DNA of 64,000 bases. Source: Bauldia sp. Lineage in GTDB: Bacteria; Pseudomonadota; Alphaproteobacteria; Rhizobiales; Kaistiaceae. The stretch spans positions 289,394 to 353,393 of the forward strand of contig JAHCJY010000005.1 in assembly GCA_026126065.1 (NCBI GenBank), written 5' to 3'. The position numbers and the translations under genes are program-made. Below are positions 8,687-18,083 of the stretch, piece after piece. Position 1 is the first letter of the stretch. The number at the start of each line of letters is the position of its first letter. The notes under the pieces are model-generated. The model made no database searches. It saw nothing but the letters and a program-made list of their open reading frames with translations, and was not told the DNA's origin.

Positions 8687-11600
8687 ATGCTGCATGATCC
8701 CCGCCTTGATCGTCGGTCGATCGCAACCGCCGTCGCCGTTCCTGCCCCACCGCTGACCCGGCGCCCTCGGCGGCGCATCGCCTGGCAGAAGCCGCTCCTT
8801 GTTGTCACGCTGGTCCTGGTCGCCCTCGTGGCCGCGGCCGTGGCCCTGATCGCCCTTGCCGCCAGCCGGAACTTCGAACTTCCCTTCATCCGCGCCCAGC
8901 TTGCCGGCATGATCGAGGGGACCCTGGGGGCTGGGTACGATGCGACCGTGGGCAGCGCGGTCCTCGACACCGACCCCGTGCTTGGCCTTGTCCTGCGGGT
9001 CGGCGACATCCGCGTCGTCGACACGAACGGGGCCGAACTCCTTCGGGTCGGCTCGTCGCTGATCGCGATCGATCCGACGGCGATCGTCACGCCGAAGGCG
9101 GTCCTTCGTTCCGTCGAGATCGACGGCCTCTGGCTCTCCCTTGTCCGCAGTGGCAGCGCGATCCGACTGGGCAACCTCGAGACCCCGGCCCTCGCCGCGA
9201 CGAGGGCAAGGGCGTTGTCCGGCGCCACGGGGCTTGGACTCCTCGCCCAGCCCATCGAGGCGCTCGACCGCAGCCTCGCGGAGGTACTGGCATTTGCTGG
9301 TCGCTCCGGCTTCGAACGGATCGGCCTCTACGATGCGGAAGTCGATCTGTGGCGCGTGGGGAGCGCCGCGCCGCAGCACTTTGCCCGGACCGAGGTGACC
9401 TTCGCGGCCGACCCTGCCGCGGGTCGCCTGTCGGCTTCGCTTTCCGCATCCGGCTATTCGGGCCGCTGGTCCGTCAGCGCGGAGCGTTCCGTGTCGGTGT
9501 CCAATGGCAGTCGCACCTTGTCGCTCGCCTTCTCGCAGCTGACCATGGCCGACCTCCTCGGTCCCGCCGCCGGATCCAACATCCCCTTCTACGGCCGCGG
9601 CATGGTTCGCCTGGACGCTGCCGGAACGCTCCAGGGGGCCCAGGCCACCGTCAATCTTGGCTCCGGTACGTTCGTCCTCGGCCCCAAATCGGTGCCGATC
9701 GGCGTCGACGAGGCGACGGTCGAACTGCGCTGGGACGTGGCCCGGGACAGGATCTTCATCGAGCCGTCGCGCTTCGACTTCGGCCCGAGCTACATCGTGC
9801 TGGCGGGGACGGTCGGGTCGGAGGCTGCCGGAGGCGGCCTTGCTTTCGACATCGGCTCGGTCAACGCCGTGCTCGCGCCGCGCGACTCGCCGTCGCCGCC
9901 GCTTCCCGTCGACAGCATGCGGCTCCGCGGCGCCGCGGATTTGGAGGCGGGCCTCATCCGCATCGACCAGTTCTCGATCGCGACGCCTTACGGCTCGTTC
10001 GACGCGGCCGGCAGCATCGGCCTCGAACCGCTGAGCCCGTCGATCGCACTCGCGGCGACGTTCAGTGAGATGCCGGTGTGGGCGCTCAAGCAGCTCTGGC
10101 CGGCGGGCTTCCAGGACGGCGGCCGCCGCTGGCTCATCGACAACATGCTCGACGGGCGGATCACCGGCGGCGAGGTGACCGCGGCGATTCCCGCCGGCGC
10201 GCTCGCTTCGGGATCGCCCATTCCGGCTGACATGCTCCGGGTCCAGCTGTCGCTCGCGGACGTGACCTTCCGCACGATGGACGGCATGCCCGACGTGACC
10301 GGCGCTCACGGCGTTGCCGTTCTCTCCGGCTCGAGCCTCGGCATCGACATCGAGCAGGGCAGGATCGTCGCCCCCGGCGGCGGCATCGTCGAGATCACGG
10401 CCGCTGCCTTCGCCATCCCCGAGACGGCAACCGCAGTGCCCATCGCGCGGCTCGAAGCAACCACGACGGGCGCCGCCTCGGCGTACGGCGCCATTGCCGA
10501 TTCCCCGCCGCTCTACGCCCTCCAGCCATTCGAGATGCCGCCGGATGCGTTGCACGGAAACGGCTCGGCCCGCATTTCGGCGACCTGGCCGCTGGTCGAG
10601 GGGATGACGATCGACGAGGTGCAGTGGCGGATCGTGATGGATCTCACGGGACTGTCCGCGGACCGTCCCCTCGCGGGCCGGACGGTCGCGAACGGCGACG
10701 TCAACCTCGACATCACGCCCAGCGTCGTCCTCGTCACGGGCGAGGCGACGGTCGATGGCGTCCCCGCCAATGTCGACTTCGCCTTCCCCCTGCTTCCGGA
10801 CGTCAACGGCCGGCAACAGATCCGCCTCGTCCTCGACGAGGCCGGGCGTGCCCGCCTCGGCTTCGATCTCGAAGGCTTCCTCGGCGGCACCGTGTTTGCC
10901 CACGTCACCGACCTCGCACCGGCCGAAACCGGCCAGCACTACGAGATCGACCTCGGCCCGGCCCGCGTGTCGATGCCCCAGCTCGGCTGGACGAAGGGGG
11001 CCGGCGTCCCGGCCACTATGAGCTTCGACATCATCGAGGTTCCGACCGGCTACCACGTTCGCAATCTCCGCCTCGTCGGCGACGGGTTTGGCCTCGCCGG
11101 CGAAGCCGATCTCGACGCGGACTACGGACTGATCCGGGCCGCCATCACCGACTTTGCGCTGCGGCGGGCCGATGACGTCGATGCCGTGATCACGCGGAAC
11201 GGCAATTCGTGGCGGGCCATACTCAACGGCTCATCGCTCGATATCCGCGGTCTGATCGCCGAGGGGTTGGACCAGATCGACGATCTCGGAGGCGGCGAGG
11301 GCGAGACGCCGGACATGCGTTTCAGTGGCCATTTCGGCCAGTTGATCGGGTTCAACGGCGAACTCATCAGGGACGCCTCGTTCGAGTTCGTCTCCGAACG
11401 CGGCGAGATGCGTCGCCTCGAGATCGAAGGCACGCTCAACGGCCAGCCCGTCAGCCTCGTCTACTCCCGCCCCGGCATCGTGACGGGCGTCGAGGGCTAC
11501 ATCGGCGACGCGGGCGCGGCGCTCCGCTTCATGAACTTCTACACGCACATCCAGGGCGGTGTGATCCGGCTGAACGGCCTTGAATATGCCGACGGCGCCA

Positions 11601-12049
11601 TCCGCGGGAATGCGGAGCTGTCCAACTTCCATATCGTCGACGAGCCCGGCCTTGCCCGGCTGATGATGCCGCCGGACGACGAGACCGCGCAGCCGGCGGA
11701 CGCGGTGCCGTTCGAACGCCTCGCCTTCTCCTACATGCAGCTCGATTCGCGGGTCACGGTGGACGAGGTCGTCCTGCGCGGTGGCCAGATGGGCGCGATC
11801 GGTGCCGGCTGGTTCGATTTCGCCGCGGGCACCCTCAACATCGCCGGCACGTACATCCCGGCCTATGCGTTCAACAACCTCTTCGCCCGGATCCCGGTAC
11901 TCGGCATTGCCCTCGGCGGTGGCGCGGAGGAGGGGCTGTTCGGTCTCACCTTCCGCGTCTTCGGCGAGATCGCCCAGCCGCAAATGGAGGTGAACCCGCT
12001 CTCCGCCATTGCCCCCGGGATCTTCCGGAAGATCTTCCAGTTCCAGTAG
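8687..12049 (+). CDS. YhdP/AsmA-like large envelope protein
   Basis: A 1120-residue protein with a cytoplasmic Arg/Pro-rich start, one membrane segment near residues 37-60 (LLVVTLVLVALVAAAV) and a long periplasmic beta-rich body. The C-terminal 300 residues have the AsmA-like pattern of alternating beta strands (SVSLVYSRPGIVTG, YADGAIRGNAELSNF, GTLNIAGTYIPAYAFN) and end FRKIFQFQ. This matches the YhdP/DUF3971 group of AsmA-family proteins. E. coli relatives (YhdP, TamB, YdbH) help move phospholipids between the membranes; the same role here is inference. The start is an ATG at 8687. It is convergent with tyrS and stands alone. Confidence 0.8.
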   Translation: MLHDPRLDRRSIATAVAVPAPPLTRRPRRRIAWQKPLLVVTLVLVALVAAAVALIALAASRNFELPFIRAQLAGMIEGTLGAGYDATVGSAVLDTDPVLGLVLRVGDIRVVDTNGAELLRVGSSLIAIDPTAIVTPKAVLRSVEIDGLWLSLVRSGSAIRLGNLETPALAATRARALSGATGLGLLAQPIEALDRSLAEVLAFAGRSGFERIGLYDAEVDLWRVGSAAPQHFARTEVTFAADPAAGRLSASLSASGYSGRWSVSAERSVSVSNGSRTLSLAFSQLTMADLLGPAAGSNIPFYGRGMVRLDAAGTLQGAQATVNLGSGTFVLGPKSVPIGVDEATVELRWDVARDRIFIEPSRFDFGPSYIVLAGTVGSEAAGGGLAFDIGSVNAVLAPRDSPSPPLPVDSMRLRGAADLEAGLIRIDQFSIATPYGSFDAAGSIGLEPLSPSIALAATFSEMPVWALKQLWPAGFQDGGRRWLIDNMLDGRITGGEVTAAIPAGALASGSPIPADMLRVQLSLADVTFRTMDGMPDVTGAHGVAVLSGSSLGIDIEQGRIVAPGGGIVEITAAAFAIPETATAVPIARLEATTTGAASAYGAIADSPPLYALQPFEMPPDALHGNGSARISATWPLVEGMTIDEVQWRIVMDLTGLSADRPLAGRTVANGDVNLDITPSVVLVTGEATVDGVPANVDFAFPLLPDVNGRQQIRLVLDEAGRARLGFDLEGFLGGTVFAHVTDLAPAETGQHYEIDLGPARVSMPQLGWTKGAGVPATMSFDIIEVPTGYHVRNLRLVGDGFGLAGEADLDADYGLIRAAITDFALRRADDVDAVITRNGNSWRAILNGSSLDIRGLIAEGLDQIDDLGGGEGETPDMRFSGHFGQLIGFNGELIRDASFEFVSERGEMRRLEIEGTLNGQPVSLVYSRPGIVTGVEGYIGDAGAALRFMNFYTHIQGGVIRLNGLEYADGAIRGNAELSNFHIVDEPGLARLMMPPDDETAQPADAVPFERLAFSYMQLDSRVTVDEVVLRGGQMGAIGAGWFDFAAGTLNIAGTYIPAYAFNNLFARIPVLGIALGGGAEEGLFGLTFRVFGEIAQPQMEVNPLSAIAPGIFRKIFQFQ

Positions 12050-12081
12050 CCGGGGTATCCCGCACGCCCTGACCCAGCTCA

Positions 12082-12099
12082 TCCCCGCGCAGGCGGGGA
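12082..12099. repeat. REP-like hairpin between convergent genes
   Basis: The 83-base gap between the AsmA-like gene and tyrS contains TCCCCGC (12082-12088), loop GCAG and GCGGGGA (12093-12099), within the text CATCCCCGCGCAGGCGGGGA. This resembles the dispersed palindromic unit found in intergenic regions of many alphaproteobacteria. It could also act as a two-way terminator. I see only this one copy in the window. Confidence 0.45.
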
Positions 12100-12132
12100 C
12101 GAGCGGGCTTCGTGCAGATGGCCGAAGAAAGC

Positions 12133-13383
12133 CTACGCCGGCCGCACCAGCACGTGCTTCTTCCTGCCGAGCGACAGCTTGACGGCGCCATCGACGAGGT
12201 CGGCGCGTCCGATCATGCGCTGCTCGTCCGCCAGCGGCTCGTCGTTGACACGGAGGCCGCCGCCCTTGACCTGGCGACGCGCGTCCCCGTTGGAACTCGC
12301 CAGCCCCGCCTGGACGAAGAGGCTCAGCACGGGAATGCCCGCATCGAGCGACACGGCCGGCACCGCGAACGACGGCAACTCGCCTCCGGCAGTGCCCTCC
12401 TCGAACGTCTTTCGCGCAGTCTCCGCCGCGGCGTCCGCATCCTCACGGCCATGGAGGAGGGCGGTCGCCTCCGTGGCGAGCACCTTCTTGGCCTCGTTGA
12501 TCTCGGCGCCGCGGAGCGCGGCCAGCCGGGCGATCTCGTCCAGCGGCAGGGTCGTGAACAGCTTCAGGAAGCGCTCGACATCGGCGTCTTCGGTGTTGCG
12601 CCAGAACTGCCAGTAAAGGTAGGGCGCGAGATGGTCGCGGTTGAGCCAGACGGCGCCCTGGGCGGTCTTGCCCATCTTGACGCCCGAGGACGTCATGATG
12701 AGCGGGCAGGTCATCGCGTACAGCTGTGCGGTGCCCATGCGGCGGCCGAGGTCGATGCCGTTGACGATGTTGCCCCACTGGTCCGAGCCGCCCATCTGCA
12801 GCGTGCAGCCGTAGCGCTGGTGCAACTCGACGAAATCGTAGGCCTGAAGAATCATGTAGTTGAACTCGAGGAATGATAGTTCCTGGTCGCGCTCGAGCCG
12901 GAGCTTCACCGAGTCCATCGACAGCATGCGGTTGACCGAAAAATGCCGGCCGACGTCCCGCAGGAAATCGATGTAGTTGAGCGGCGCCAGCCATTCCGCG
13001 TTGTCGACCATCATTGCCCCGCCCGGTCCCTCGCCGTAGTCGAGGAATCGCGCGAACACGGCGCGGAGGCTCGTCTTGTTGGCCTCGATCTGATCGACCG
13101 TGAGGAGCTGGCGCGTCGCATCCTTGCCCGACGGGTCGCCGACCCGCGTTGTGCCGCCGCCCATCAGCGTGATGGGGCGGTGCCCCGCCTGCTGCAGCCA
13201 GCGCAGCATCATGATCGACAGGAGGTGGCCGACATGGAGGGACGGCCCGGTGCAGTCATATCCGACATAGGTCGTGATCCGCCCGGCGAGGGCGGCGGCA
13301 TCCAGGCCCTCGAAATCTGAGACCTGATGGATGAACCCGCGCTCCGTGAGGACGTGCAGGAGGTCGGACTTGAGCGCGGCCAT
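12133..13383 (-). CDS. tyrS: Tyrosyl-tRNA synthetase
   Basis: Class Ic aminoacyl-tRNA synthetase that charges tRNA-Tyr. It has 416 residues, the normal TyrS length. The HIGH signature appears as [10 protein letters not shown], the KMSKS loop as [10 protein letters not shown], and the tyrosine pocket as GGSDQWGNI. The last 60 residues form an S4 RNA-binding domain ([14 protein letters not shown]). The start is an ATG at 13383. The gene is monocistronic and convergent with the AsmA-like gene. Confidence 0.97.
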   Translation of the reverse strand: MAALKSDLLHVLTERGFIHQVSDFEGLDAAALAGRITTYVGYDCTGPSLHVGHLLSIMMLRWLQQAGHRPITLMGGGTTRVGDPSGKDATRQLLTVDQIEANKTSLRAVFARFLDYGEGPGGAMMVDNAEWLAPLNYIDFLRDVGRHFSVNRMLSMDSVKLRLERDQELSFLEFNYMILQAYDFVELHQRYGCTLQMGGSDQWGNIVNGIDLGRRMGTAQLYAMTCPLIMTSSGVKMGKTAQGAVWLNRDHLAPYLYWQFWRNTEDADVERFLKLFTTLPLDEIARLAALRGAEINEAKKVLATEATALLHGREDADAAAETARKTFEEGTAGGELPSFAVPAVSLDAGIPVLSLFVQAGLASSNGDARRQVKGGGLRVNDEPLADEQRMIGRADLVDGAVKLSLGRKKHVLVRPA

Positions 13384-13484
13384 TGTCGGCTTCTCCGTGG
13401 CGGGCCGGTGATCGGCGGCTCTTTAGCCGTTCCGGCTCGCGTTTTGAACTCGGCCTCTGCGCAAACCGCCCGATGGTGGCGGCT

Positions 13485-13859
13485 TCATTTGACCGCCTTC
13501 GTCTCGTTCTTCGCCGCCTGAGCCTTGACCAGCCGCTCTATGACGGCAATCGGCACCTTCTGATCGTAGCGAACCTGAAACGTGCGCTGTCCGGTCTTGT
13601 AGCCGGTTCGCTCCAGCGTTTCGCGGTCCTTCGCTCCAAGCTCGTCCGTCCAGATCTCGATGCTGATGTGGTTCTTGAACGCATCGAATCCCGCGAGCAT
13701 TCCGTGATGCCTGTAATAGGGCTTGCCCCAGCTGAGGCCTTCTTCGGCGTCCGGGACTGCCGAGCGGATCGCCCGCCGAACTTCGCGAAGGTGCGACCGG
13801 GACGCCTCATGCGCCGCTGCAATGTATTCTTCGACATCTTTCGCGGAGTAGTTCGTCAT
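13485..13859 (-). CDS. DUF1801 domain protein
   Basis: A 124-residue cytoplasmic protein beginning MTNYSAKDVEEYIAAAHEAS. It has the hallmarks of DUF1801 (YdhG-like): an early helix, VRRAIRSAVPDAEEGLSWGKPYYRHHG, an ISIEIW strand and a Lys/Arg-rich end. Members of this family have been linked to frataxin-like or iron-chaperone roles in Firmicutes, but the function here is not known. I chose the ATG at 13859; the frame runs further upstream but without family-like sequence. It is divergent from the antiporter gene. Confidence 0.75.
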   Translation of the reverse strand: MTNYSAKDVEEYIAAAHEASRSHLREVRRAIRSAVPDAEEGLSWGKPYYRHHGMLAGFDAFKNHISIEIWTDELGAKDRETLERTGYKTGQRTFQVRYDQKVPIAVIERLVKAQAAKNETKAVK

Positions 13860-14055
13860 CGTCGCCTCCAGACCGTCCGCCGTGGCACCCGGGCGGCGAC
13901 GAACGCCCGACCGCTCGCTCACCGCCGCCTGGCGAACGGCGACATCGCGCCGCGCTTCGGCAATTGCCCCACAGAAGGCAATCCTCTGCCTTGCAGCCGT
14001 CATCCTTTCAGGGCGACAGTATAGAAGCGAGTTTGTTCTATTGGAGATTGAGTGA

Positions 14056-15951
14056 ATGTCGTTGACGGCGATGAACCTGGCGATTCTTGTCGGCGCCGTG
14101 CTCGTCATCGTGGCGATCTTCACGAGCGTCCTGAGCTTCCGCATCGGCGCCCCGCTGCTGCTTGTCTTCCTCGCGCTCGGCCTCGGCGCCGGCGAGGAGG
14201 GGCTCGGCATCCAGTTCGACAACGCGCCGGCCGCCTACTTCATCGGAACCATCGCGCTGGCGCTGATCCTGTTCGATTCCGGCTTCAGCACGCCCTTCCA
14301 CACGTTGCGGGCGGCGGCGTTTCCGGCCGCTTCGCTGGCCACGGCCGGCGTCCTGCTGACCACAGGTCTCGTCGGCGCGGCAGCGCATTTCCTGTTCGCG
14401 CTCGAATGGACCAAGGCTCTTCTCATGGGCGCCATCGTCAGTTCGACCGACGCGGCCGCCGTGTTCTTCCTCCTCAGGGCCGGCGGCATCAACCTGCGCG
14501 AGCGGATACGGGCAACGCTCGAGGTGGAGTCGAGCAGCAACGATCCCATGGCGATCCTCCTCACCATCGGCTTCGTGGAACTGGTGCTCAGCGGGGGTGA
14601 GGGCAATCCTGCCCTCTATCTGCTGGGCGACCTCGCCATCCAGGTGTTCATCGGCACGGCCATGGGGCTCGCCGGCGGTTTCCTGATCCGGCTGATCATC
14701 GACCGGACGGACCTTGATTCCGGCCTTTACCCGATCATCTTCCTGTCGCTCGCGCTCGCAGTCTTCGGCGCGACGGCGCTCCTCCATGGCAGCGGCTTCC
14801 TCGCGGTCTACATCGCGGGCCTGTTTGCCGGGAATTCGCGGATGCGCCACGCCATCGGCCTGCGGAAGTTCAGCCAGGCGCTCACCTGGCTGAGCCAGAT
14901 CGCGATGTTCCTGACGCTCGGCCTTCTCGCCAGCCCGTCCGAGTTTCCGGCGATCCTTCTGCCGGCGATCGGCCTTGCCCTGTTCCTCATGCTGATCGCG
15001 CGGCCGCTCGCGGTGTGGCTGACGCTGCTGCCGTTCCGCTACAGCGCGCGGGAGGTGGCATTCACCTCATGGGTCGGCCTCCGCGGTGCGGTATCGATCC
15101 TCCTCGGCATCGTGCCGTTCATCGCCGGCCTTCCCGAGGGTCACCTCTATTTCAACGTCGCGTTCGTCGTGGTGGTCGTCTCGCTTCTGATCCAGGGCTG
15201 GTCGATCGGCTTCGTGGCGCGCCGGCTCGGCCTCATCGTGCCGCCGCAGCACGGCCCGCTCCACCGCACCGAACTCGAGCTTCCCGGCGGCGGCGACCAT
15301 GAGATCGTGGGATACCGCGTCCATCCTGAAAGTCGGGTCGCCAAGGGCGAGCGCATCCCGCGCTGGGCGCGGCCCTCGCTGATCCTGCGCGACGGCCGCT
15401 CGCTCCGGCCCCACACGGCCGGCCGCATCCGCGCCGGCGATCAGGTCTATATCGTCACCGCGACGAGTTACATGCCGCTCCTCGACCAGCTCTTCGCCGG
15501 CCCTGCCGAGAGCGCCTTCGATCCACAACTGTACGGCGAGTTCCTGCTGGATCCCGCGGCGCGCCTTGCCGATGTCGCCGCCACCTACGACGCCGAGGTG
15601 CCGGCGACCGAGGCCGACCTGACGCTCCGCGAATTCCTGCGCCGCCGTCTCCACGGCAATGTCGAGCCGGGCGACCGCGTCGGCCTCGGCCGGTTCGATA
15701 TCATCGTCCGCGCGGTTGACGCCTCGCACAACGTGACGGAGGTGGGTCTCGGAGTGGAGCCTGCTGCCGCGCACCCGGTGGTGTCGTCCCTGCCGCCGAG
15801 GAGCGCCGCGCTGATCGCCCGGATGGCGCGGCCCTTCAAGCGGCGCCGCAGTGCGGCCGCTGCCGTCATGTCGGCGCCGGCGGCGACCGCCGCTGGTTCC
15901 GACGGCGAGCCGGTGAACGGACCGGCATCCAGTCCGCGTGAGGGAATCTGA
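14056..15951 (+). CDS. nhaP2: Potassium/proton antiporter of the CPA1 NhaP2 type
   Basis: Inner-membrane cation/proton antiporter of 631 residues. About twelve hydrophobic segments occupy residues 5-390. They include ALILFDSGFSTP and the charged ion-site helix GAIVSSTDAAAVFFLLR. The cytoplasmic tail holds a TrkA-C (RCK_C) regulatory domain (about 410-490, ELPGGGDHEIVGYRVHP) and a CorC/HlyC-like domain to about residue 585, the layout of NhaP2/CvrA. In that family the exported ion is mainly K+, which protects against excess internal potassium; substrate choice here is inferred. The start is an ATG at 14056. Confidence 0.88.
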   Translation: MSLTAMNLAILVGAVLVIVAIFTSVLSFRIGAPLLLVFLALGLGAGEEGLGIQFDNAPAAYFIGTIALALILFDSGFSTPFHTLRAAAFPAASLATAGVLLTTGLVGAAAHFLFALEWTKALLMGAIVSSTDAAAVFFLLRAGGINLRERIRATLEVESSSNDPMAILLTIGFVELVLSGGEGNPALYLLGDLAIQVFIGTAMGLAGGFLIRLIIDRTDLDSGLYPIIFLSLALAVFGATALLHGSGFLAVYIAGLFAGNSRMRHAIGLRKFSQALTWLSQIAMFLTLGLLASPSEFPAILLPAIGLALFLMLIARPLAVWLTLLPFRYSAREVAFTSWVGLRGAVSILLGIVPFIAGLPEGHLYFNVAFVVVVVSLLIQGWSIGFVARRLGLIVPPQHGPLHRTELELPGGGDHEIVGYRVHPESRVAKGERIPRWARPSLILRDGRSLRPHTAGRIRAGDQVYIVTATSYMPLLDQLFAGPAESAFDPQLYGEFLLDPAARLADVAATYDAEVPATEADLTLREFLRRRLHGNVEPGDRVGLGRFDIIVRAVDASHNVTEVGLGVEPAAAHPVVSSLPPRSAALIARMARPFKRRRSAAAAVMSAPAATAAGSDGEPVNGPASSPREGI

Positions 15952-15997
15952 CGTGCGGTAGGCGCGCCCAGCGGGACCGCCGCTGCGGGCGTCGGTC

Positions 15998-16663
15998 CTA
16001 GTCGGCGGCGGCGGCTTCCGCGTCGAGCGCGATGCGCATGTCGAGATAGTTGCCGCACAGTTCGATCAGGTGGTCGACGCGGTCCTCGAAGAAGTGGTTC
16101 GCGCCCTTCACGATCGTATGTTCGATCTTGATGCCCTTCTGGGTCTTCAGTTTGTCGACCAGCGTCTGGACATCCTTCGGCGGCACGACCTTGTCCTGGT
16201 CGCCGTGGATGATGAGGCCCGACGACGGGCAGGGGGCGAGGAAGGTGAAATCGTGGAGATTCGCCGGCGGGGCGATCGAGATGAAGCCGGCGATCTCGGG
16301 CCGGCGCATCAGGAGCTGCATGCCGATCCAGGCGCCGAACGAGAAGCCCGCCACCCAGCAGCCGGCCGCTTCCGGGTGGACCGTCTGCGCCCAGTCGAGC
16401 GCCGCGGCGGCATCGGACAGTTCGCCCGTGCCGTGGTCGAAAGCGCCCTGGCTGCGGCCGACGCCCCGGAAATTGAAGCGCAGCACTGCGAAGCCGCGGC
16501 GCGCGAACATGTAGAACAGCTGGTAGGCGATCTGGTTGTTCATCGTCCCGCCGAATTGCGGGTGCGGATGAAGGACGATGGCGATCGGTGCGTTCCGCGT
16601 CTTGGCGGGCTGGTAACGGCCCTCGAGACGGCCTGCAGGACCGGTGAAGACGACTTCAGGCAT
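15998..16663 (-). CDS. Alpha/beta hydrolase, small cytoplasmic
   Basis: A 221-residue hydrolase of unknown substrate, starting MPEVVFTGPAGRLEGRY. The fold is clear: IAIVLHPHPQFGGTMNN (oxyanion region), nucleophile elbow AGFSFGAWIG (Ser), Asp in IIHGDQDKVVPP, and His in GANHFFEDRV. These small hydrolases are very often next to the suf or cysteine desulfurase genes in alphaproteobacteria. I placed the start at ATG 16663, where similarity to the family begins. An upstream ATG at 16717 would extend it through the suf promoter. Confidence 0.82.
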   Translation of the reverse strand: MPEVVFTGPAGRLEGRYQPAKTRNAPIAIVLHPHPQFGGTMNNQIAYQLFYMFARRGFAVLRFNFRGVGRSQGAFDHGTGELSDAAAALDWAQTVHPEAAGCWVAGFSFGAWIGMQLLMRRPEIAGFISIAPPANLHDFTFLAPCPSSGLIIHGDQDKVVPPKDVQTLVDKLKTQKGIKIEHTIVKGANHFFEDRVDHLIELCGNYLDMRIALDAEAAAAD

Positions 16664-16710
16664 GAACGGCTCCTGCAAGACCCTGCGTCGAGCAAAACCC
16701 TGCGGGCTGC

Positions 16711-16757
16711 TTGACACCCGTGCGGCGCGGGTCTCTAGCGGTTAGAACGATTTCAGC
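16711..16757 (+). promoter_or_regulatory. Candidate suf promoter with an Irr-type iron control element
   Basis: TTGACA (16711-16716), a 17-base spacer, then TCTAGC (16734-16739) as a possible -35/-10 pair. Directly after it GTTAGAA-CGA-TTTCAGC (16741-16757) resembles the iron control element TTTAGAA-N3-TTCTAAA bound by Irr in Hyphomicrobiales. The left half matches 6 of 7 bases and the right half is poor. The suf operon is a known iron-responsive target of Irr/RirA regulators in this group. Assigning the regulator from one half-site is inference. Confidence 0.4.
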
Positions 16758-16854
16758 GAATTCGAATGTTGATCTGGCGCCTCGGGCGCCGTTCATATCA
16801 CGATCCACAGCACCGAATTCAAGCATTCCTTGTGCCGGAAGGGCCATTGCCGCC

Positions 16855-18030
16855 GTGACGCCAGCGCGTGTCTATCTCGACTACAATGCCGGCGCCCCGC
16901 TGCGCCCGGAGGCGCGCGCCGCGATGATCGATGCGCTCGACGCCGCCGGGAACGCCTCCTCGGTCCATGCCGAGGGGCGAAATGCCCGCGGCCGGGTCGA
17001 GCGTGCCCGTGCCGCCATTGCCGCGCTTGTCGGCGCCGACCCCCGCCGCATCACCTTGACCAGTGGCGGTTCAGAGGCGAATGCGACCGTGCTGTCGCCG
17101 GACTTCGTCTCGGCGGGCAGCCCGATCCGCGTCGATCGGCTTCTGCTCGGCGCGACGGAACACCCGAGCGTCCTTTCGGGTGGCCGGTTCGCTCCCGCCG
17201 CCATGGAGATTGTCCCGGTGGACGCGGAGGGCCGCATCGACCTCGCCGCCCTGGAGCAACGGCTGGTGGTGCTTGCGGCGGCCGGACAGCGTGCCCTCGT
17301 TTCCGTGATGGCCGCCAACAATGAGACCGGGACCGTCCAGCCGGTCGCGGCCGTGGCGGGCCTCGCCCGCGCGCAGGGCGCCATCAGCCATGCCGACGCC
17401 GCACAGGCGATCGGCCGTGTTCCGGTGTCGCTGGAAAGTCTCGGGGTCGATTTCCTGACGTTCTCCTCACACAAGATCGGCGGGCCGCAGGGCGCCGGCG
17501 CCCTGGTCGCCCGCTCGGAGGACCTCATGCCGCGTCCGCTCGTCACCGGCGGCCGGCAGGAACGCGGCGCCCGCGCCGGGACGGAGAACGTGGCCGCCAT
17601 CGCCGGTTTCGGCGCCGCCGCGCCTACGGCGCAGCGTGAGGCCGATTCGGTCGCCCCGTTGTGGGGCGCCTGGCGCGACCGGCTCCTCGCGCGGCTCTCG
17701 TCGGACACGCCGGGCCTGTTCTGCTTTTCCGCCGGCGCGGACCGATTGCCGCAGACGCTTTCGGTCGCCGTCCCGGGAATCGGTGCGGAAACGCTGGTCA
17801 TTGGCCTTGATCTGGAAGGGGTTTCCCTGTCATCAGGCGCCGCCTGCTCTTCGGGGAAGGTTGGCCCGAGTCACGTGCTCGCCGCGATGGGCGTGCCGGC
17901 GTCGCTGGCGCGGGGCGCCGTTCGCATCAGTTTCGGTTGGGAAACTACCGAAAACGACCTAGATATGTTCCAAAGCGCGTGGAAGCGCGTGGTCGGCCGC
18001 ATCCGTGCGGCGCAAGAGAGGGCAGCCTGA
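16855..18030 (+). CDS. Cysteine desulfurase, IscS/NifS type
   Basis: PLP enzyme that takes sulfur from cysteine for Fe-S cluster assembly. It has 391 residues. Visible features are VYLDYNAGAPLRPEA at the N-terminus, the PLP-binding Lys in FLTFSSHKIGGPQGAG, and the catalytic Cys in LSSGAACSSGKVGPSHV. I chose the GTG at 16855, because the frame upstream looks unlike a protein. It is the first gene of the suf operon, 53 bases before sufB. A second desulfurase, SufS, lies later in the same operon. It belongs to class V group I (IscS-like), distinct from SufS. Confidence 0.88.
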   Translation: MTPARVYLDYNAGAPLRPEARAAMIDALDAAGNASSVHAEGRNARGRVERARAAIAALVGADPRRITLTSGGSEANATVLSPDFVSAGSPIRVDRLLLGATEHPSVLSGGRFAPAAMEIVPVDAEGRIDLAALEQRLVVLAAAGQRALVSVMAANNETGTVQPVAAVAGLARAQGAISHADAAQAIGRVPVSLESLGVDFLTFSSHKIGGPQGAGALVARSEDLMPRPLVTGGRQERGARAGTENVAAIAGFGAAAPTAQREADSVAPLWGAWRDRLLARLSSDTPGLFCFSAGADRLPQTLSVAVPGIGAETLVIGLDLEGVSLSSGAACSSGKVGPSHVLAAMGVPASLARGAVRISFGWETTENDLDMFQSAWKRVVGRIRAAQERAA

Positions 18031-18083
18031 CCAGCCGCCGCACTCGCCCGCGGTCCTTGAAACCGCTGTGGATGGGGTAGCCA

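Noticed and set aside
8537..11056. 839-codon minus-strand frame opposite the AsmA-like gene
   Set aside because: Its product is a His/Asp/Arg/Gly-rich mirror of a real gene; high GC gives long shadow frames throughout this window.
13860..14222. Longer N-terminus for the DUF1801 protein
   Set aside because: The frame stays open upstream, but the added residues do not resemble the family and overlap the start of the divergent antiporter gene.
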